Positions 35,667 to 44,028 of a stretch of DNA of 64,000 nt are shown here, in pieces. The notes under the pieces were generated by a model. It was not told the origin of the DNA. It searched no databases and saw only the letters and a list, made by a program, of their open reading frames with translations. How positions within the stretch are numbered: position 1 is the stretch's first letter; each line of letters begins with the position of its first letter. The position numbers and the translations under genes were made by a program. The DNA comes from Dechloromonas sp. Its GTDB lineage: Bacteria; Pseudomonadota; Gammaproteobacteria; Burkholderiales; Rhodocyclaceae. The stretch is from positions 1-64,000 of the forward strand of contig JAQUAX010000009.1 of assembly GCA_028687035.1 (NCBI GenBank), in the 5' to 3' direction.

Positions 35667-35929
35667 GCGCCGAAACGCTGGCGCTGCTGCGCGAGCGGCT
35701 GGCCACGTTGCAGCCGGAATCGCTCGCCATCGAGGACGAATCCCACCTGCACGCCGGCCATGCCGGCGCCCGCGGCGGCGGCCACTACGCGGTGACCATC
35801 GTCGCCGCGGCCTTCGCCGGCCACGGCACGGTCGCCCGCCACCGGCTGGTCTATGCCGCGGCCGGCGATCTGATGCGCGGCCCGGTGCATGCCCTGCGCG
35901 TCCGCGCGCTGGCGCCCGGCGAAGTATAA
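35663..35929 (+). CDS. BolA family protein
   Basis: 88 residues with the BolA fold pattern: [25 protein letters not shown]...[33 protein letters not shown]. BolA proteins work with monothiol glutaredoxins in iron-sulfur and iron sensing, or as morphology regulators. The start is a GTG overlapping the yciI stop by four bases. The yciB-yciI-bolA-parvulin order is common in betaproteobacteria. Confidence 0.92.
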   Translation: MSAETLALLRERLATLQPESLAIEDESHLHAGHAGARGGGHYAVTIVAAAFAGHGTVARHRLVYAAAGDLMRGPVHALRVRALAPGEV

Positions 35930-35930
35930 T
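35925..35930 (+). promoter_or_regulatory. TATAAT -10 box upstream of the parvulin gene
   Basis: A consensus TATAAT sits at the bolA 3' end, 43 bases before the parvulin ATG, and would allow separate transcription. No recognisable -35 is present at 17 bases. Confidence 0.45.
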
Positions 35931-35972
35931 TTTCCGCGCAGTCTCCACACCCCTCACCGCAAGGATACCGAC

Positions 35973-36764
35973 ATGTACAAGCTCTCCCGCCTGGCCGCCC
36001 TCCTCGTCGCCGGCGCTCTGGTCTCCGCTCCGGCGCTCGCCGCCGACAAGGGCAAGGCCTTCGTCACCGTCAATGGCCAGGCGATCCCGCAGGCGGTCTA
36101 CGACACCATCCTCGCCGAGCAGAAGGCGAAGGGCGTCAAGGAATCGCCCGAACTGACCAACGCGATCAAGGAACAGCTGATCGCCCGCGAACTGCTGCTG
36201 CAGGAAGCCAAGAAGAAGGGCTTCGACAAGAAGCAGGACATCCAGCTGCAGATCGAAGCCGCCCGCCAGGCCGTGCTGGTCAATGCCTTCCTGGCCGACT
36301 ACATGAAGACGCACGCGATCAGCGAAGCGCAGCTGAAGGCCGAGTACGACCTGATCAAGAACAGCATGGGCAGCACCGAGTACAAGTCGCGCCACGTGCT
36401 GGTCGACAAGGAAGAAGACGCCAAGGCGATCATCGCCAAGCTCGACAAGGGCGAGAAGTTCTCCGAACTGGCCAAGCAGTCGAAGGACCCGGGCTCCAAG
36501 GACAACGGCGGCGACCTCGGCTGGAGTTCGGCCGCGGCCTACGTCAAGCCTTTCGGCGACGCGCTGGGCAAGCTGAAGAAGGGCGAATACACGAAGACGC
36601 CGGTCAAGTCGGACTTCGGCTACCACGTGATCCAGCTCGACGAGACCCGTCCGCTGAATCCGCCGCCGTTCGAGCAGATCAAGCCGCAGCTGCAGCAGCG
36701 CGCCGGCCAGCAGAAGATCGACTCGCTGGTCAAGGAATTGCGCGACAAGGCCAAGGTCAACTGA
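35973..36764 (+). CDS. Periplasmic parvulin-type peptidyl-prolyl isomerase
   Basis: 263 residues. It has a signal peptide (LAALLVAGALVSAPALA, cleavage near residue 23) and a helical SurA/PrsA-like N-terminal region. A PpiC rotamase domain (about 140-235) includes SRHVLVDKEEDA, FSELAKQSKDPGSKDNGGDLGW and DFGYHVIQLDETRP. It catalyses cis-trans proline isomerisation and probably acts as a chaperone for exported proteins. An AAGGATA ribosome site precedes the ATG; an intrinsic terminator follows. Confidence 0.94.
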   Translation: MYKLSRLAALLVAGALVSAPALAADKGKAFVTVNGQAIPQAVYDTILAEQKAKGVKESPELTNAIKEQLIARELLLQEAKKKGFDKKQDIQLQIEAARQAVLVNAFLADYMKTHAISEAQLKAEYDLIKNSMGSTEYKSRHVLVDKEEDAKAIIAKLDKGEKFSELAKQSKDPGSKDNGGDLGWSSAAAYVKPFGDALGKLKKGEYTKTPVKSDFGYHVIQLDETRPLNPPPFEQIKPQLQQRAGQQKIDSLVKELRDKAKVN

Positions 36765-36786
36765 GTCCTTTCCGCCTGTGCGAGAA

Positions 36787-36816
36787 TGCCCACCGAATGG
36801 TGGGCATTTTGTTTTG
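36787..36816 (+). terminator. Intrinsic terminator after the parvulin gene
   Basis: GCCCACC and GGTGGGC arms around GAAT, followed by ATTTTGTTTT. It lies just upstream of the next gene's ribosome site (GGGAGACGG). Confidence 0.88.
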
Positions 36817-36828
36817 GGAGACGGAATC

Positions 36829-38166
36829 ATGTTCAGCGGTCTGAAGAAGATGTTCGGCAGCGAGCCGAAAGCCGCCCCGCCCCCGGCGCCGGCCGGCGAA
36901 AACCCGTCGACGTCGCCGGCGACGCCACCGGTCCCGGACGCCGCACTGCCGTCCGGCCTCGCCGCCTTCCTGTGCCGCGAACCGGTGTTCGACCGCAAGA
37001 ACCGGCCGGTCGGCCACCTGTTCCGGCTGCGCCAGACGACCAGCCGCGCCGCGCTGCAGCGCGCCCTCGACCAGGCCCTGCTCGACACCCTTCTCGGCGC
37101 CGCGGAAACGCCGGCCGGACTCGTCTTCGTGCCGCTCGGCTCGGACAGCCTGGACCTGCCCGCGGTCGACCGCATCGCGTCGGCCAATTTCATCCTGCTC
37201 GTCGAACTCGCGCCGGACGCCGACGGCGCGGCGCTGGCCGCCCGGCTCGGCGAACTGGCCGAACGGGGCATCCGCTGCGGACTGTTCCGCCAGCCGAAGA
37301 ACCCGGCCTTCGCGCTGGCCATCGGGCAGGCCGCGCTGGGCGCGATCGACGTCGCCGCCAGCGACCCCGCCGCCGTCCGCGACTTTTCGGCGGCGATCCG
37401 CGGCAACCGCCAGCAGCAGCTGCTGTTCGCCTGCGGCATCGATACGCTGGACGACCACCAGCTGTGCCTGCAATGGCACTACGACTACCTGCAGGGCCGC
37501 TTCGCGGCGTCGGCCCCGCCGCGCCCGGCGCCGGCAGGCGGCGATCCGCACAAGATGCTGCTGCTCAACCTGATGCGCCTGGTCCAGGGCGAGGCCGAGA
37601 CGGCCGAGATCGCCGAGGCGATGAAGCACGACCCGGCGGTCGCCTTCCGCATCCTGCGCTACCTGAACTCGCCGGCGCTCGGCCTGACCCACCGGATCGA
37701 CTCGCTGTCGCACGCGCTGATCATCCTCGGCCGGCAGCGGCTGACGCGCTGGCTGTCGGTGCTGATCTTCTCCGTCCGCCAGCCCGAACTCGGCGACTGG
37801 CTGCTGGTCGAGGACGCGCTGACCCGCGCCCGGCTGATGGAACTGCTCGGCGCCCAGCTGCTGCCCGGACGCTCGACCGATCCGCTGTTCCTGACCGGCG
37901 TCTTTTCCTGCCTCGACCGCCTGCTGCACCTGCCGCTCGACAAGGCGCTCGACGCGATGCCGCTGGCCGACGACGTGCGGGCCGCGGTGCTCGAACGGCG
38001 CGGCCCCTACGCCGAGCTGCTCGCCGTCGCCGAAGCCTGCGCCAGCCTGGATCCGCCGCGCATGGAAGAAGCCGCCCGCCAGGTCGGGCTCGACGCGGAA
38101 ACGCTGAACCGCGCGCTGCTCGCCGCCACGGCCTGGGCCGCGGAGGTCACCGAGCACTGGGAATAG
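36829..38166 (+). CDS. Degenerate EAL / HDOD domain signalling protein
   Basis: 445 residues. After a Pro-rich N-terminal stretch, residues 45-225 resemble an EAL domain that has lost its catalytic motif (the expected EAL position reads HLFRLRQ). Residues about 240-430 form an HDOD domain (MLLLNLMRLVQGEAETAEIAEAMKHDPAVAFRILRYLNSPALG). Such EAL-HDOD proteins act as non-enzymatic regulators in motility and cyclic di-GMP signalling. It converges with a second HDOD gene four bases away. Confidence 0.88.
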   Translation: MFSGLKKMFGSEPKAAPPPAPAGENPSTSPATPPVPDAALPSGLAAFLCREPVFDRKNRPVGHLFRLRQTTSRAALQRALDQALLDTLLGAAETPAGLVFVPLGSDSLDLPAVDRIASANFILLVELAPDADGAALAARLGELAERGIRCGLFRQPKNPAFALAIGQAALGAIDVAASDPAAVRDFSAAIRGNRQQQLLFACGIDTLDDHQLCLQWHYDYLQGRFAASAPPRPAPAGGDPHKMLLLNLMRLVQGEAETAEIAEAMKHDPAVAFRILRYLNSPALGLTHRIDSLSHALIILGRQRLTRWLSVLIFSVRQPELGDWLLVEDALTRARLMELLGAQLLPGRSTDPLFLTGVFSCLDRLLHLPLDKALDAMPLADDVRAAVLERRGPYAELLAVAEACASLDPPRMEEAARQVGLDAETLNRALLAATAWAAEVTEHWE

Positions 38167-38170
38167 GCGG

Positions 38171-39016
38171 TCAGCCCAGCCAGTCGAGCATGTCCTCGAT
38201 GACGTCGTCGACGGCGCCGAGGGACAGGCCGAAGACCTGGCAGGCCGTCGGTGCCGCCTTGGCCCATTCGTTCTCGACCTCGTTGGTCGAATGCAGGCGG
38301 ATCACGTGCTCGGCCAGCACGCAGACGGCGATCAGGCCGCGCGCGGTGTCGGACAGCCGGCCGCTCTCGGTCAGCGCCTTGTAATCGTGGTGACAGAGGA
38401 TCGCCTCGACAATGTAGCCGGGCAGGCGCCAGCGCCGGGCCAGGAAATAGCCGACCACCGCGTGGTTGGTGCCCAGCATCTCGTCCTCGACCTCGGTGAA
38501 GCTGCGTTCCTCGGCGGCATTGGCAGCGGCCAGCACCTCGCGGACATTCGGGAAGCGCTTCATCAGCAGCGGAATGCCGCAGTCGTGGAACAGCCCGAAG
38601 GTGTAGGCGACGTCCGGCCGCACGCAGCGCAGCCGCCGGGCCAGCTCGGCGGACAGCCGCGCCGTCTGCGCCGAGGTTTCCCAGAAGCGGTCCATCGGCA
38701 CTTCCGGATCGCCGGCCAGCGCGATCTTCAGCAGTTGCGAGACGACCAGGTTGAACAGCTGCCGCGAGCCGAGCACGTTGATCGCCTGCATGATCGAGCC
38801 GAATTTCTGGCCGCCCGAGAAGGCCGGCGAATTGGCGATGGCCATCACGTGCCCGGCGAGCGCCGCATCCTTGCTGATCAGCCGGGCGATCGTGCGCTGG
38901 TCGGCATCGTCCTTGTCCAGCTCGGCCTGGATGTCGAGCAGCACCGCCGGACAGGGCGGGATATCGACACCGTTCAGCAGCGCAGGCAGCAGCTGCTCGT
39001 CGGGTAGCGCGTTCAT
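38171..39016 (-). CDS. HDOD domain protein
   Basis: 281 residues, almost all one HDOD domain: LNGVDIPPCPAVLLDIQAELDKDDADQRTIARLISKDAALAGHVMAIANSPAFSG. An HD pair (GLFHDCGIP) and CHHDY remain, as in the metal-binding positions of HD hydrolases, but most HDOD proteins are not enzymes. The likely role is signal transduction. Its promoter region overlaps the end of cysB and contains a TATAAC-TTTG-GTTATA palindrome. Confidence 0.88.
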   Translation of the reverse strand: MNALPDEQLLPALLNGVDIPPCPAVLLDIQAELDKDDADQRTIARLISKDAALAGHVMAIANSPAFSGGQKFGSIMQAINVLGSRQLFNLVVSQLLKIALAGDPEVPMDRFWETSAQTARLSAELARRLRCVRPDVAYTFGLFHDCGIPLLMKRFPNVREVLAAANAAEERSFTEVEDEMLGTNHAVVGYFLARRWRLPGYIVEAILCHHDYKALTESGRLSDTARGLIAVCVLAEHVIRLHSTNEVENEWAKAAPTACQVFGLSLGAVDDVIEDMLDWLG

Positions 39017-39071
39017 CGAGGGATCTCCGTGGTCAGCGCGCGAGATTATCCAATAATGGTAAATTTGAAAA

Positions 39072-39087
39072 TATAACTTTGGTTATA
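39072..39087. promoter_or_regulatory. Palindrome TATAAC-TTTG-GTTATA at the cysB stop / HDOD upstream region
   Basis: Perfect 6-bp inverted arms around four bases, overlapping the cysB stop codon and 56 bases upstream of the HDOD gene. The ATAAC half-site also occurs on the other side of cysB (ATATAAC at 40048-40054). It may be a CysB or other LysR-type site. Confidence 0.5.
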
Positions 39088-40024
39088 ACTGATAGGCATC
39101 GCCACCGCCCTGCATCGCCATTTCGACGACGCGCTTCGACAGGTGGGGCGCGAACAGCGTGATCAGGTCGTATTCGCAGCGGCGCAGGTAGGTGCCGCGG
39201 CGCAGCGCGATGCGCGTCGTGTTGGATTCGAACAGGTGGCCGGCGTCGACCGCGACCAGTCCCGCATCGCGCTGCGCATCGTAGGCCAGCGCCGAAATGA
39301 TGCCGAGCCCAAGGCCGAGGCCGACGTAGGTCTTGATCACGTCGGCGTCGAGGGCGGTCAGCGCGATGTTGGGCTCGACGCCGATGCGCTCGAAGGCGCG
39401 GTTGATCCGCGAACGGCCGGTGAAGGCGGTGTCGTAGGTGATCAGCGGCCACTTCGCCAGTTCGGCCAGCGACAGCGGCTGCACGGCGAGTACCGGATGG
39501 CCTTCCGGCGCGATCACGCAGTGCGTCCACTGGCGGACCGGCAAGGTGATCAGTTGCGGGTACTGGTCGAGCGACTCGGTCGCGATGCCGATGTCGGCGT
39601 CGCCGGCGGCGACCCATTCGGCGATCTGGATCGGGTTGCCCTGGTGCATCTCGAGCTTGACCTTCGGGTGCTGGGCGACGAAATCGCGGACGACGACCGG
39701 CAGCGCGTAACGCGCCTGCGTGTGGGTCGCCGCCAGCACCAGGCGGCCGCTGTCGCCGCCGGCGAACTCGCCGGCCGCGCGCTTCAGGTTCTCGGCCTCG
39801 CGCAGGATGCGCTCGGCAATGTCGAGCACGGTCCGTCCGGGCTCGGTGACGCCGGTGAAGCGCTTGCCGCTGCGCTCGAAGATCGTGATCCCCAGTTCGT
39901 CCTCGAGCAGCTTGACCTGCTTCGAGATGCCGGGCTGCGAGGTGTAGAGGGTTTCCGCAGCCTCGGAGACGTTCAGCCCCTGGCGCTGGATTTCGACGAT
40001 GTAACGCAGTTGCTGCAGCTTCAT
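39083..40024 (-). CDS. cysB: CysB-type LysR regulator of sulfur assimilation
   Basis: 313 residues. The HTH begins MKLQQLRYIVEIQRQGLNVSEAAETLYTSQPGISKQVKLLEDELG, the CysB/Cbl signature. The effector domain contains THTQARYALPVVVRDF and the TYDTAFTGRSRINRAF region that in CysB binds inducer or sulfate. It senses sulfur status (O-acetylserine, sulfate/thiosulfate) and activates cys genes. It is divergent from the exporter-cysI-cysH operon across 84 bases, the expected place for its operators. Confidence 0.95.
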   Translation of the reverse strand: MKLQQLRYIVEIQRQGLNVSEAAETLYTSQPGISKQVKLLEDELGITIFERSGKRFTGVTEPGRTVLDIAERILREAENLKRAAGEFAGGDSGRLVLAATHTQARYALPVVVRDFVAQHPKVKLEMHQGNPIQIAEWVAAGDADIGIATESLDQYPQLITLPVRQWTHCVIAPEGHPVLAVQPLSLAELAKWPLITYDTAFTGRSRINRAFERIGVEPNIALTALDADVIKTYVGLGLGLGIISALAYDAQRDAGLVAVDAGHLFESNTTRIALRRGTYLRRCEYDLITLFAPHLSKRVVEMAMQGGGDAYQL

Positions 40025-40108
40025 GGCGACGAACAAATAACCGTTGGATATAACAATCTAACCCAATATTCTTTTTGTTTCAAATCGACGCCGGTACGAT
40101 GCGCCCCC

Positions 40109-40885
40109 ATGGACCCGCTCTACACCCTTTCCGGCTTCGCAGTCGGCGCCATCGTCGGCCTGACCGGCGTCGGCGGCGGCTCGCTGATGACGCCGCTGCT
40201 CGTGCTCGTCTTCGGCGTGCATCCGGCCACCGCGGTCGGCACCGACCTGCTCTACGCGGCGCTGACCAAGGCCGGCGGCACCGTCGCGCACGGCCGCAAG
40301 GGCCACATCGACTGGGCCGTGACCGGCCGCCTGGCCGCCGGCAGCCTGCCGGCCGCGGTGCTGACGCTGTGGGTGCTGTCGCTGCTGCCCAAGGGCAGCA
40401 ACGCGATCGGCGCGGTGATTTCGCACGGCCTCGGCTTCGCGCTGATGCTGACCGCCGTCGCCATCCTGTTCGGCCGCAAGCTGCGCGACTACGCGGCGAA
40501 GCACGACGACTCGCCGCTGCGCCAGTGCTGCCTGGGCAAGATCACGGTCGCCGTCGGCGCCCTGCTCGGCGTGCTGGTCACCATTTCCTCGGTCGGCGCC
40601 GGCGCGCTCGGCGTCGCCGCGCTGTTCTTCCTCTATCCCAAACTTTCGCCGGTGAAAATTGTCGGATCGGACGTCGCCCATGCGGTGCCGCTGACCCTGG
40701 TCGCCGGCCTCGGCCACTGGCTGCTCGGCGGCGTCGACTGGGCGCTGCTCGGCAGCCTGCTGCTCGGCTCGCTGCCCGGCATCTGGCTCGGCACCCAGGT
40801 CTCGGCCAAGGTTCCGGAGCACGTGCTGCGCCGCATCCTCGCCTCCATGCTCGTTCTGATCGGCAGCAAGCTGGTCTTTGCCTAA
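40109..40885 (+). CDS. TauE/SafE-family sulfite exporter
   Basis: 258-residue membrane protein with about eight helices. It shows the family repeat VGLTGVGGGSLMTPLLVLVFGVHPATAVGTDLLYAALTKAGG and its second-half counterpart SVGAGALGVAALFFLYP. Members export sulfite or organosulfonates or import sulfate. Its place in front of cysI suggests it relieves sulfite build-up or supplies a sulfur anion; that choice is inference. The sulfite reductase gene starts nine bases after the stop. Confidence 0.9.
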   Translation: MDPLYTLSGFAVGAIVGLTGVGGGSLMTPLLVLVFGVHPATAVGTDLLYAALTKAGGTVAHGRKGHIDWAVTGRLAAGSLPAAVLTLWVLSLLPKGSNAIGAVISHGLGFALMLTAVAILFGRKLRDYAAKHDDSPLRQCCLGKITVAVGALLGVLVTISSVGAGALGVAALFFLYPKLSPVKIVGSDVAHAVPLTLVAGLGHWLLGGVDWALLGSLLLGSLPGIWLGTQVSAKVPEHVLRRILASMLVLIGSKLVFA

Positions 40886-40894
40886 GGAAGTCCC

Positions 40895-42580
40895 ATGTAC
40901 CAATACGATGCCATCGACCGCCAGCTGATCGACCAACGCGTCGCCCAGTTCCGCGACCAGGTCCGCCGCTGGCAGGCCGGCGAGCTGACCGACGACGAAT
41001 TCCGCCCGCTGCGCCTGCAGAACGGCCTGTACATCCAGCGCCATGCGCCGATGTTCCGGATCGCCGTGCCCTACGGCATGATGAATTCCGCGCAGCTGCG
41101 CCGGCTGGCCCGCGTCGCGCGCCAGTACGACCGCGGCTACGGCCACTTCACGACGCGCCACAACCTGCAGCTGAACTGGCCGAAGATCACCGACGTGCCC
41201 GACATCCTGGCCGAACTGGCCGAGGTCGGCATGCACGCGATCCAGACTTCCGGCAACTGCCTGCGCAACATCACCACCGACCAGTTCGCCGGCGTCGCCG
41301 CCGACGAGATCATCGACCCGCGCCCGCTGGCCGAGATCCTGCGCCAATGGACGACCTTCCACCCGGAATTCGCCTTCCTGCCGCGCAAGTTCAAGATCGC
41401 CATTTCCGGCACGAAGGAAGACCGCGCGGTAACCTGGTTCCACGACATCGGCCTGCACCTGAAGGTCGTCGACGGCGAGTTTGGCAAACAAATCGGCTTC
41501 ACCGTGATCGTCGGCGGCGGCCTCGGCCGCACGCCGATCCGCGGCCAGGTCGTCCGTGAATTCCTGCCCTGGCAGCACATCCTGACCTACTGCGAGGCGA
41601 TCCTCCGCGTCTACAACCGCTTCGGCCGCCGCGACAACGCGTACAAGGCGCGCATCAAGATCCTGGTGCAGGCGCTCGGCATCGAGGAATTCGCCCGCCA
41701 GGTCGAGGAAGAATGGGCGCACGGCAAGGACGGCCCGGCGACGATCACCCAGGCCGAATACGACCGCATCGCCGCGCATTTCGCGGCGCCGGCCTACGAG
41801 GCCGTCGGCGACGTCGAACTGCCGGACGAAAAAGCCTTCCGCCGCTGGGTCGACCGCAACACGCACGCGCACAAGGTGGCGGGCTACGCCGCGGTCACGC
41901 TGTCGCTGAAGCAGCACGGCGTGCCGCCGGGCGACATCACGTCCGAACAGATGGAAGCCGTCGCCGACCTGGCCGACCGCTACAGCTTCGGCGAACTGCG
42001 CATCAGCCACGAGCAGAACATCATCCTGGCCGACGTCAGGCAGGCCGACCTCTACCAAGTCTGGCAGCAGGCCAGGGCCGCCGGCCTGGCGACGCCGAAC
42101 ATCGGCCTCTTGACCGGCATCATCTGCTGCCCGGGCGGCGATTTCTGCGACCTCGCCAACGCCAAGTCGATCCCGATCGCCAACGCCATCCAGCAGCGCT
42201 TCGACGACCTCGACTACCTGTTCGACATCGGCGAGATCGACCTCAACATCTCCGGCTGCATGAACGCCTGCGGCCACCACCACGTCGGCCACATCGGCGT
42301 GCTCGGCGTCGACAAGAACGAGGCCGAGTTCTACCAGGTCACGCTGGGCGGGCGCCAGGGCAACGACGCGAAGCTCGGCAAGGTGATCGGCCCGTCCTTC
42401 GCGGCCGAGGAAATGCCGGACGTCGTCGGGAAGATCATCGCCGTCTATCTGGAACACCGCCACGCCGACGAGCGCTTCCTCGACACCTTCGACCGCATCG
42501 GCATCGACCCCTTCAAGAACCGCGTCTACGAGGGCCGCGCCCACGGCAAGGCCAAGTCGGCCGAAAAGGAGACCGCATAA
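40895..42580 (+). CDS. cysI: Siroheme-dependent sulfite reductase, hemoprotein subunit
   Basis: Reduces sulfite to sulfide. 561 residues of the nitrite/sulfite reductase superfamily. It has paired ferredoxin-like and siroheme domains (PYGMMNSAQLRRLARVARQYDRGYGHFTTRHNLQLNWPKI in the first). The [4Fe-4S]-siroheme ligands are CPGGDFC and GCMNACGHHH (C-x5-C...C-x3-C). No CysJ flavoprotein is present, so it is probably ferredoxin-dependent or uses another partner. The DUF934 gene follows with a TAATG overlap. Context with cysH supports sulfite over nitrite. Confidence 0.93.
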   Translation: MYQYDAIDRQLIDQRVAQFRDQVRRWQAGELTDDEFRPLRLQNGLYIQRHAPMFRIAVPYGMMNSAQLRRLARVARQYDRGYGHFTTRHNLQLNWPKITDVPDILAELAEVGMHAIQTSGNCLRNITTDQFAGVAADEIIDPRPLAEILRQWTTFHPEFAFLPRKFKIAISGTKEDRAVTWFHDIGLHLKVVDGEFGKQIGFTVIVGGGLGRTPIRGQVVREFLPWQHILTYCEAILRVYNRFGRRDNAYKARIKILVQALGIEEFARQVEEEWAHGKDGPATITQAEYDRIAAHFAAPAYEAVGDVELPDEKAFRRWVDRNTHAHKVAGYAAVTLSLKQHGVPPGDITSEQMEAVADLADRYSFGELRISHEQNIILADVRQADLYQVWQQARAAGLATPNIGLLTGIICCPGGDFCDLANAKSIPIANAIQQRFDDLDYLFDIGEIDLNISGCMNACGHHHVGHIGVLGVDKNEAEFYQVTLGGRQGNDAKLGKVIGPSFAAEEMPDVVGKIIAVYLEHRHADERFLDTFDRIGIDPFKNRVYEGRAHGKAKSAEKETA

Positions 42581-43089
42581 TGTCCCAGCTGATCAAGAAC
42601 CAGGCCGTCGCGGTGGACGCCTGGCAGAAGCTCGAAATCCCCGAGGGCGAAACGCCCGAGACCGTCGCGCTGCCGGCCGGCGACATCCTGTTCCCGCTCG
42701 CCGTGTGGCAGGCGCGCAAGACCGAGATCATCTCCGGCCACAAGCGCATCGGCCTGTGGCTGGAACCGGCCGACCGCGTCGAGGACGTCGCCGGCGACCT
42801 CGACTACTTCATCGTCATCGCGATCAACTTCCCGAAGTTCGTCGATGGCCGCGGCTACTCGACCGCCAGCCTGCTGCGCCAGCGCTACGCCTACCCGGGC
42901 GAACTGCGCGCCGTCGGCGACGTGCTGCACGACCAGCTGTTCTACATGCAGCGCGTCGGCTTCGACAGCTACGCGCTGAAGGACGGCAAGAACGCGGTCT
43001 ACGCGATCGAAGCCGGCTTTTCCACCTTCGGCGAGACCTACCAGGCCTCGACCCGCCAGCCGCACCCCCTGTTCCGCCGCCGCGCCTGA
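42580..43089 (+). CDS. DUF934 protein of the sulfite reductase operon
   Basis: 169 residues of DUF934, a family found almost only next to cysI-type sulfite reductases in proteobacteria. Conserved pieces are DILFPLAVWQARK, IGLWLEPADRVEDVAGDL, FPKFVDGRGYSTASLLRQRY and ELRAVGDVLHDQLFYMQRVGFDSY. Function is not established; it may assist sulfite reductase assembly or electron transfer. The start overlaps the cysI stop by one base. Confidence 0.92.
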   Translation: MSQLIKNQAVAVDAWQKLEIPEGETPETVALPAGDILFPLAVWQARKTEIISGHKRIGLWLEPADRVEDVAGDLDYFIVIAINFPKFVDGRGYSTASLLRQRYAYPGELRAVGDVLHDQLFYMQRVGFDSYALKDGKNAVYAIEAGFSTFGETYQASTRQPHPLFRRRA

Positions 43090-43098
43090 GGACAAACG

Positions 43099-43818
43099 AT
43101 GACTCCCAGCCTGCTCAACGTCACCCCCGAACTGTCGGCCAGCGTCGCCGCCAAAACGGCCGCCGCCCATGCGCTGCTCGCCGACATCGCCGGCCGGTGG
43201 TCGCCGGCCGCCTTCGCCAACAGCCTGGGCGCCGAGGACATGGTGCTGACCGACCTGATCGTCAAGGCCGGCCTGCCGATCGAGATCTTCAGCCTGGACA
43301 CCGGCCGGCTGCCGCTCGAGACCTACGACCTGATGGCCGCGGTGGACCGCCATTACGGCCTCAAATTGAAGATCTACTTCCCGCAGTCCGAGTCGGTCGA
43401 AGCCTTCGTCCGCCACCACGGCATCAACGCCTTCTACGACTCGGTCGAACTCCGCAAGGCCTGCTGCCACGCGCGCAAGGTCGAGCCGCTGCAGCGCGCG
43501 CTGGCCGGCAAGCGCGCCTGGATCACCGGCCTGCGCGCCCAGCAGGCGGCGACCCGCACCGCGCTCGCCGTTCAGGAATACGACACCGGCAACGGGCTGG
43601 AAAAATTCAACCCGCTCGCCGACTGGAGCGAGAAGGAAATCTGGACCTACATCAAGCAGAACGGCGTGCCGTACAACGCGCTGCACGACAAGTTCTACCC
43701 GAGCATCGGCTGCGCCCCCTGCACCCGCGCCGTCACCCCCGGCGAAGACATCCGCTCAGGCCGCTGGTGGTGGGAAAGTCCCGAGTCCAAGGAGTGTGGT
43801 TTGCACGTGAAGAAGTAA
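43099..43818 (+). CDS. cysH: Phosphoadenylyl/adenylyl-sulfate reductase
   Basis: Reduces activated sulfate to sulfite. 239 residues with LGAEDMVLTDLI, the SLDTGRLP loop, CCHARKVEPL and SIGCAPCTRAV, and C-terminal ECGLHVKK. The four cysteines (CC and CxxC) are those that bind a [4Fe-4S] cluster in APS reductases; PAPS-specific E. coli CysH lacks them. With cysDN and no APS-kinase domain in this window, it probably uses APS directly. The last 33 bases are repeated 115 bp downstream. Confidence 0.94.
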   Translation: MTPSLLNVTPELSASVAAKTAAAHALLADIAGRWSPAAFANSLGAEDMVLTDLIVKAGLPIEIFSLDTGRLPLETYDLMAAVDRHYGLKLKIYFPQSESVEAFVRHHGINAFYDSVELRKACCHARKVEPLQRALAGKRAWITGLRAQQAATRTALAVQEYDTGNGLEKFNPLADWSEKEIWTYIKQNGVPYNALHDKFYPSIGCAPCTRAVTPGEDIRSGRWWWESPESKECGLHVKK

Positions 43819-43830
43819 CACTCGGGACTT
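43776..43830. repeat. Inverted repeat enclosing the cysH 3' end
   Basis: AAGTCCCGAGT (43776-43786) and ACTCGGGACTT (43820-43830) are perfect 11-bp inverted arms with 33 bases between, spanning the cysH stop codon. There is no T run after it, so it is not a standard terminator. The enclosed bases are the first copy of the duplicated cysH tail. Confidence 0.7.
43786..43818 (+). repeat. cysH tail, copy 1 (within the gene)
   Basis: 33 bases coding the last residues of CysH and its TAA stop. They match copy 2 at 43901-43933 in 30 of 33 positions. Confidence 0.85.
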
Positions 43831-43837
43831 CGTCGCA

Positions 43838-43865
43838 GGCTAACTTCGCGCAGCGAATGTTAAGC
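43838..43865. other. Stem-loop in the cysH downstream spacer
   Basis: GCTAAC-TTCGC-GCA-GCGAA-T-GTTAAGC folds into an imperfect hairpin between the two copies of the cysH tail. It lacks a T run. Function unknown. Confidence 0.45.
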
Positions 43866-43900
43866 CGCGCAGCGGCGGCCGGAGACAGGTGCCGCCAGAA

Positions 43901-43933
43901 TCCAAGGAGTGCGGCTTGCACGTGAAGAAGTAG
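43901..43933 (+). pseudogene. Duplicated remnant of the cysH 3' end
   Basis: Repeats the final 33 bases of cysH, 115 bp downstream, with two synonymous T-to-C changes (TGT/TGC and GGT/GGC) and TAG in place of TAA. The frame still reads SKECGLHVKK followed by stop, but no coding sequence precedes it. It looks like the residue of a second cysH copy or of a recombination event. Confidence 0.75.
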
Positions 43934-44028
43934 CTTCCGGCCGGATCATCCCACTCCCCTGCTATGCAGCGGGAATTTTCGGGTAGAGTAGGCGGGTAGC
44001 CGAACCGGCTGCGCCTTCTCCACCCGAC

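Noticed and set aside
36829..38166. Active EAL phosphodiesterase
   Set aside because: The N-terminal domain lacks the EAL motif and the conserved metal-binding acidic residues, so it is called a degenerate EAL-HDOD regulator.
40895..42580. Assimilatory nitrite reductase
   Set aside because: The family includes nitrite reductases, but linkage to cysB, a sulfite exporter, DUF934 and cysH makes sulfite the likely substrate.
43838..43865. Integron attC-like element (GCTAAC ... GTTAAGC) after cysH
   Set aside because: The arms resemble attC core sites, but the whole element is under 30 bases, shorter than known attC sites. No integrase or gene cassette is present.
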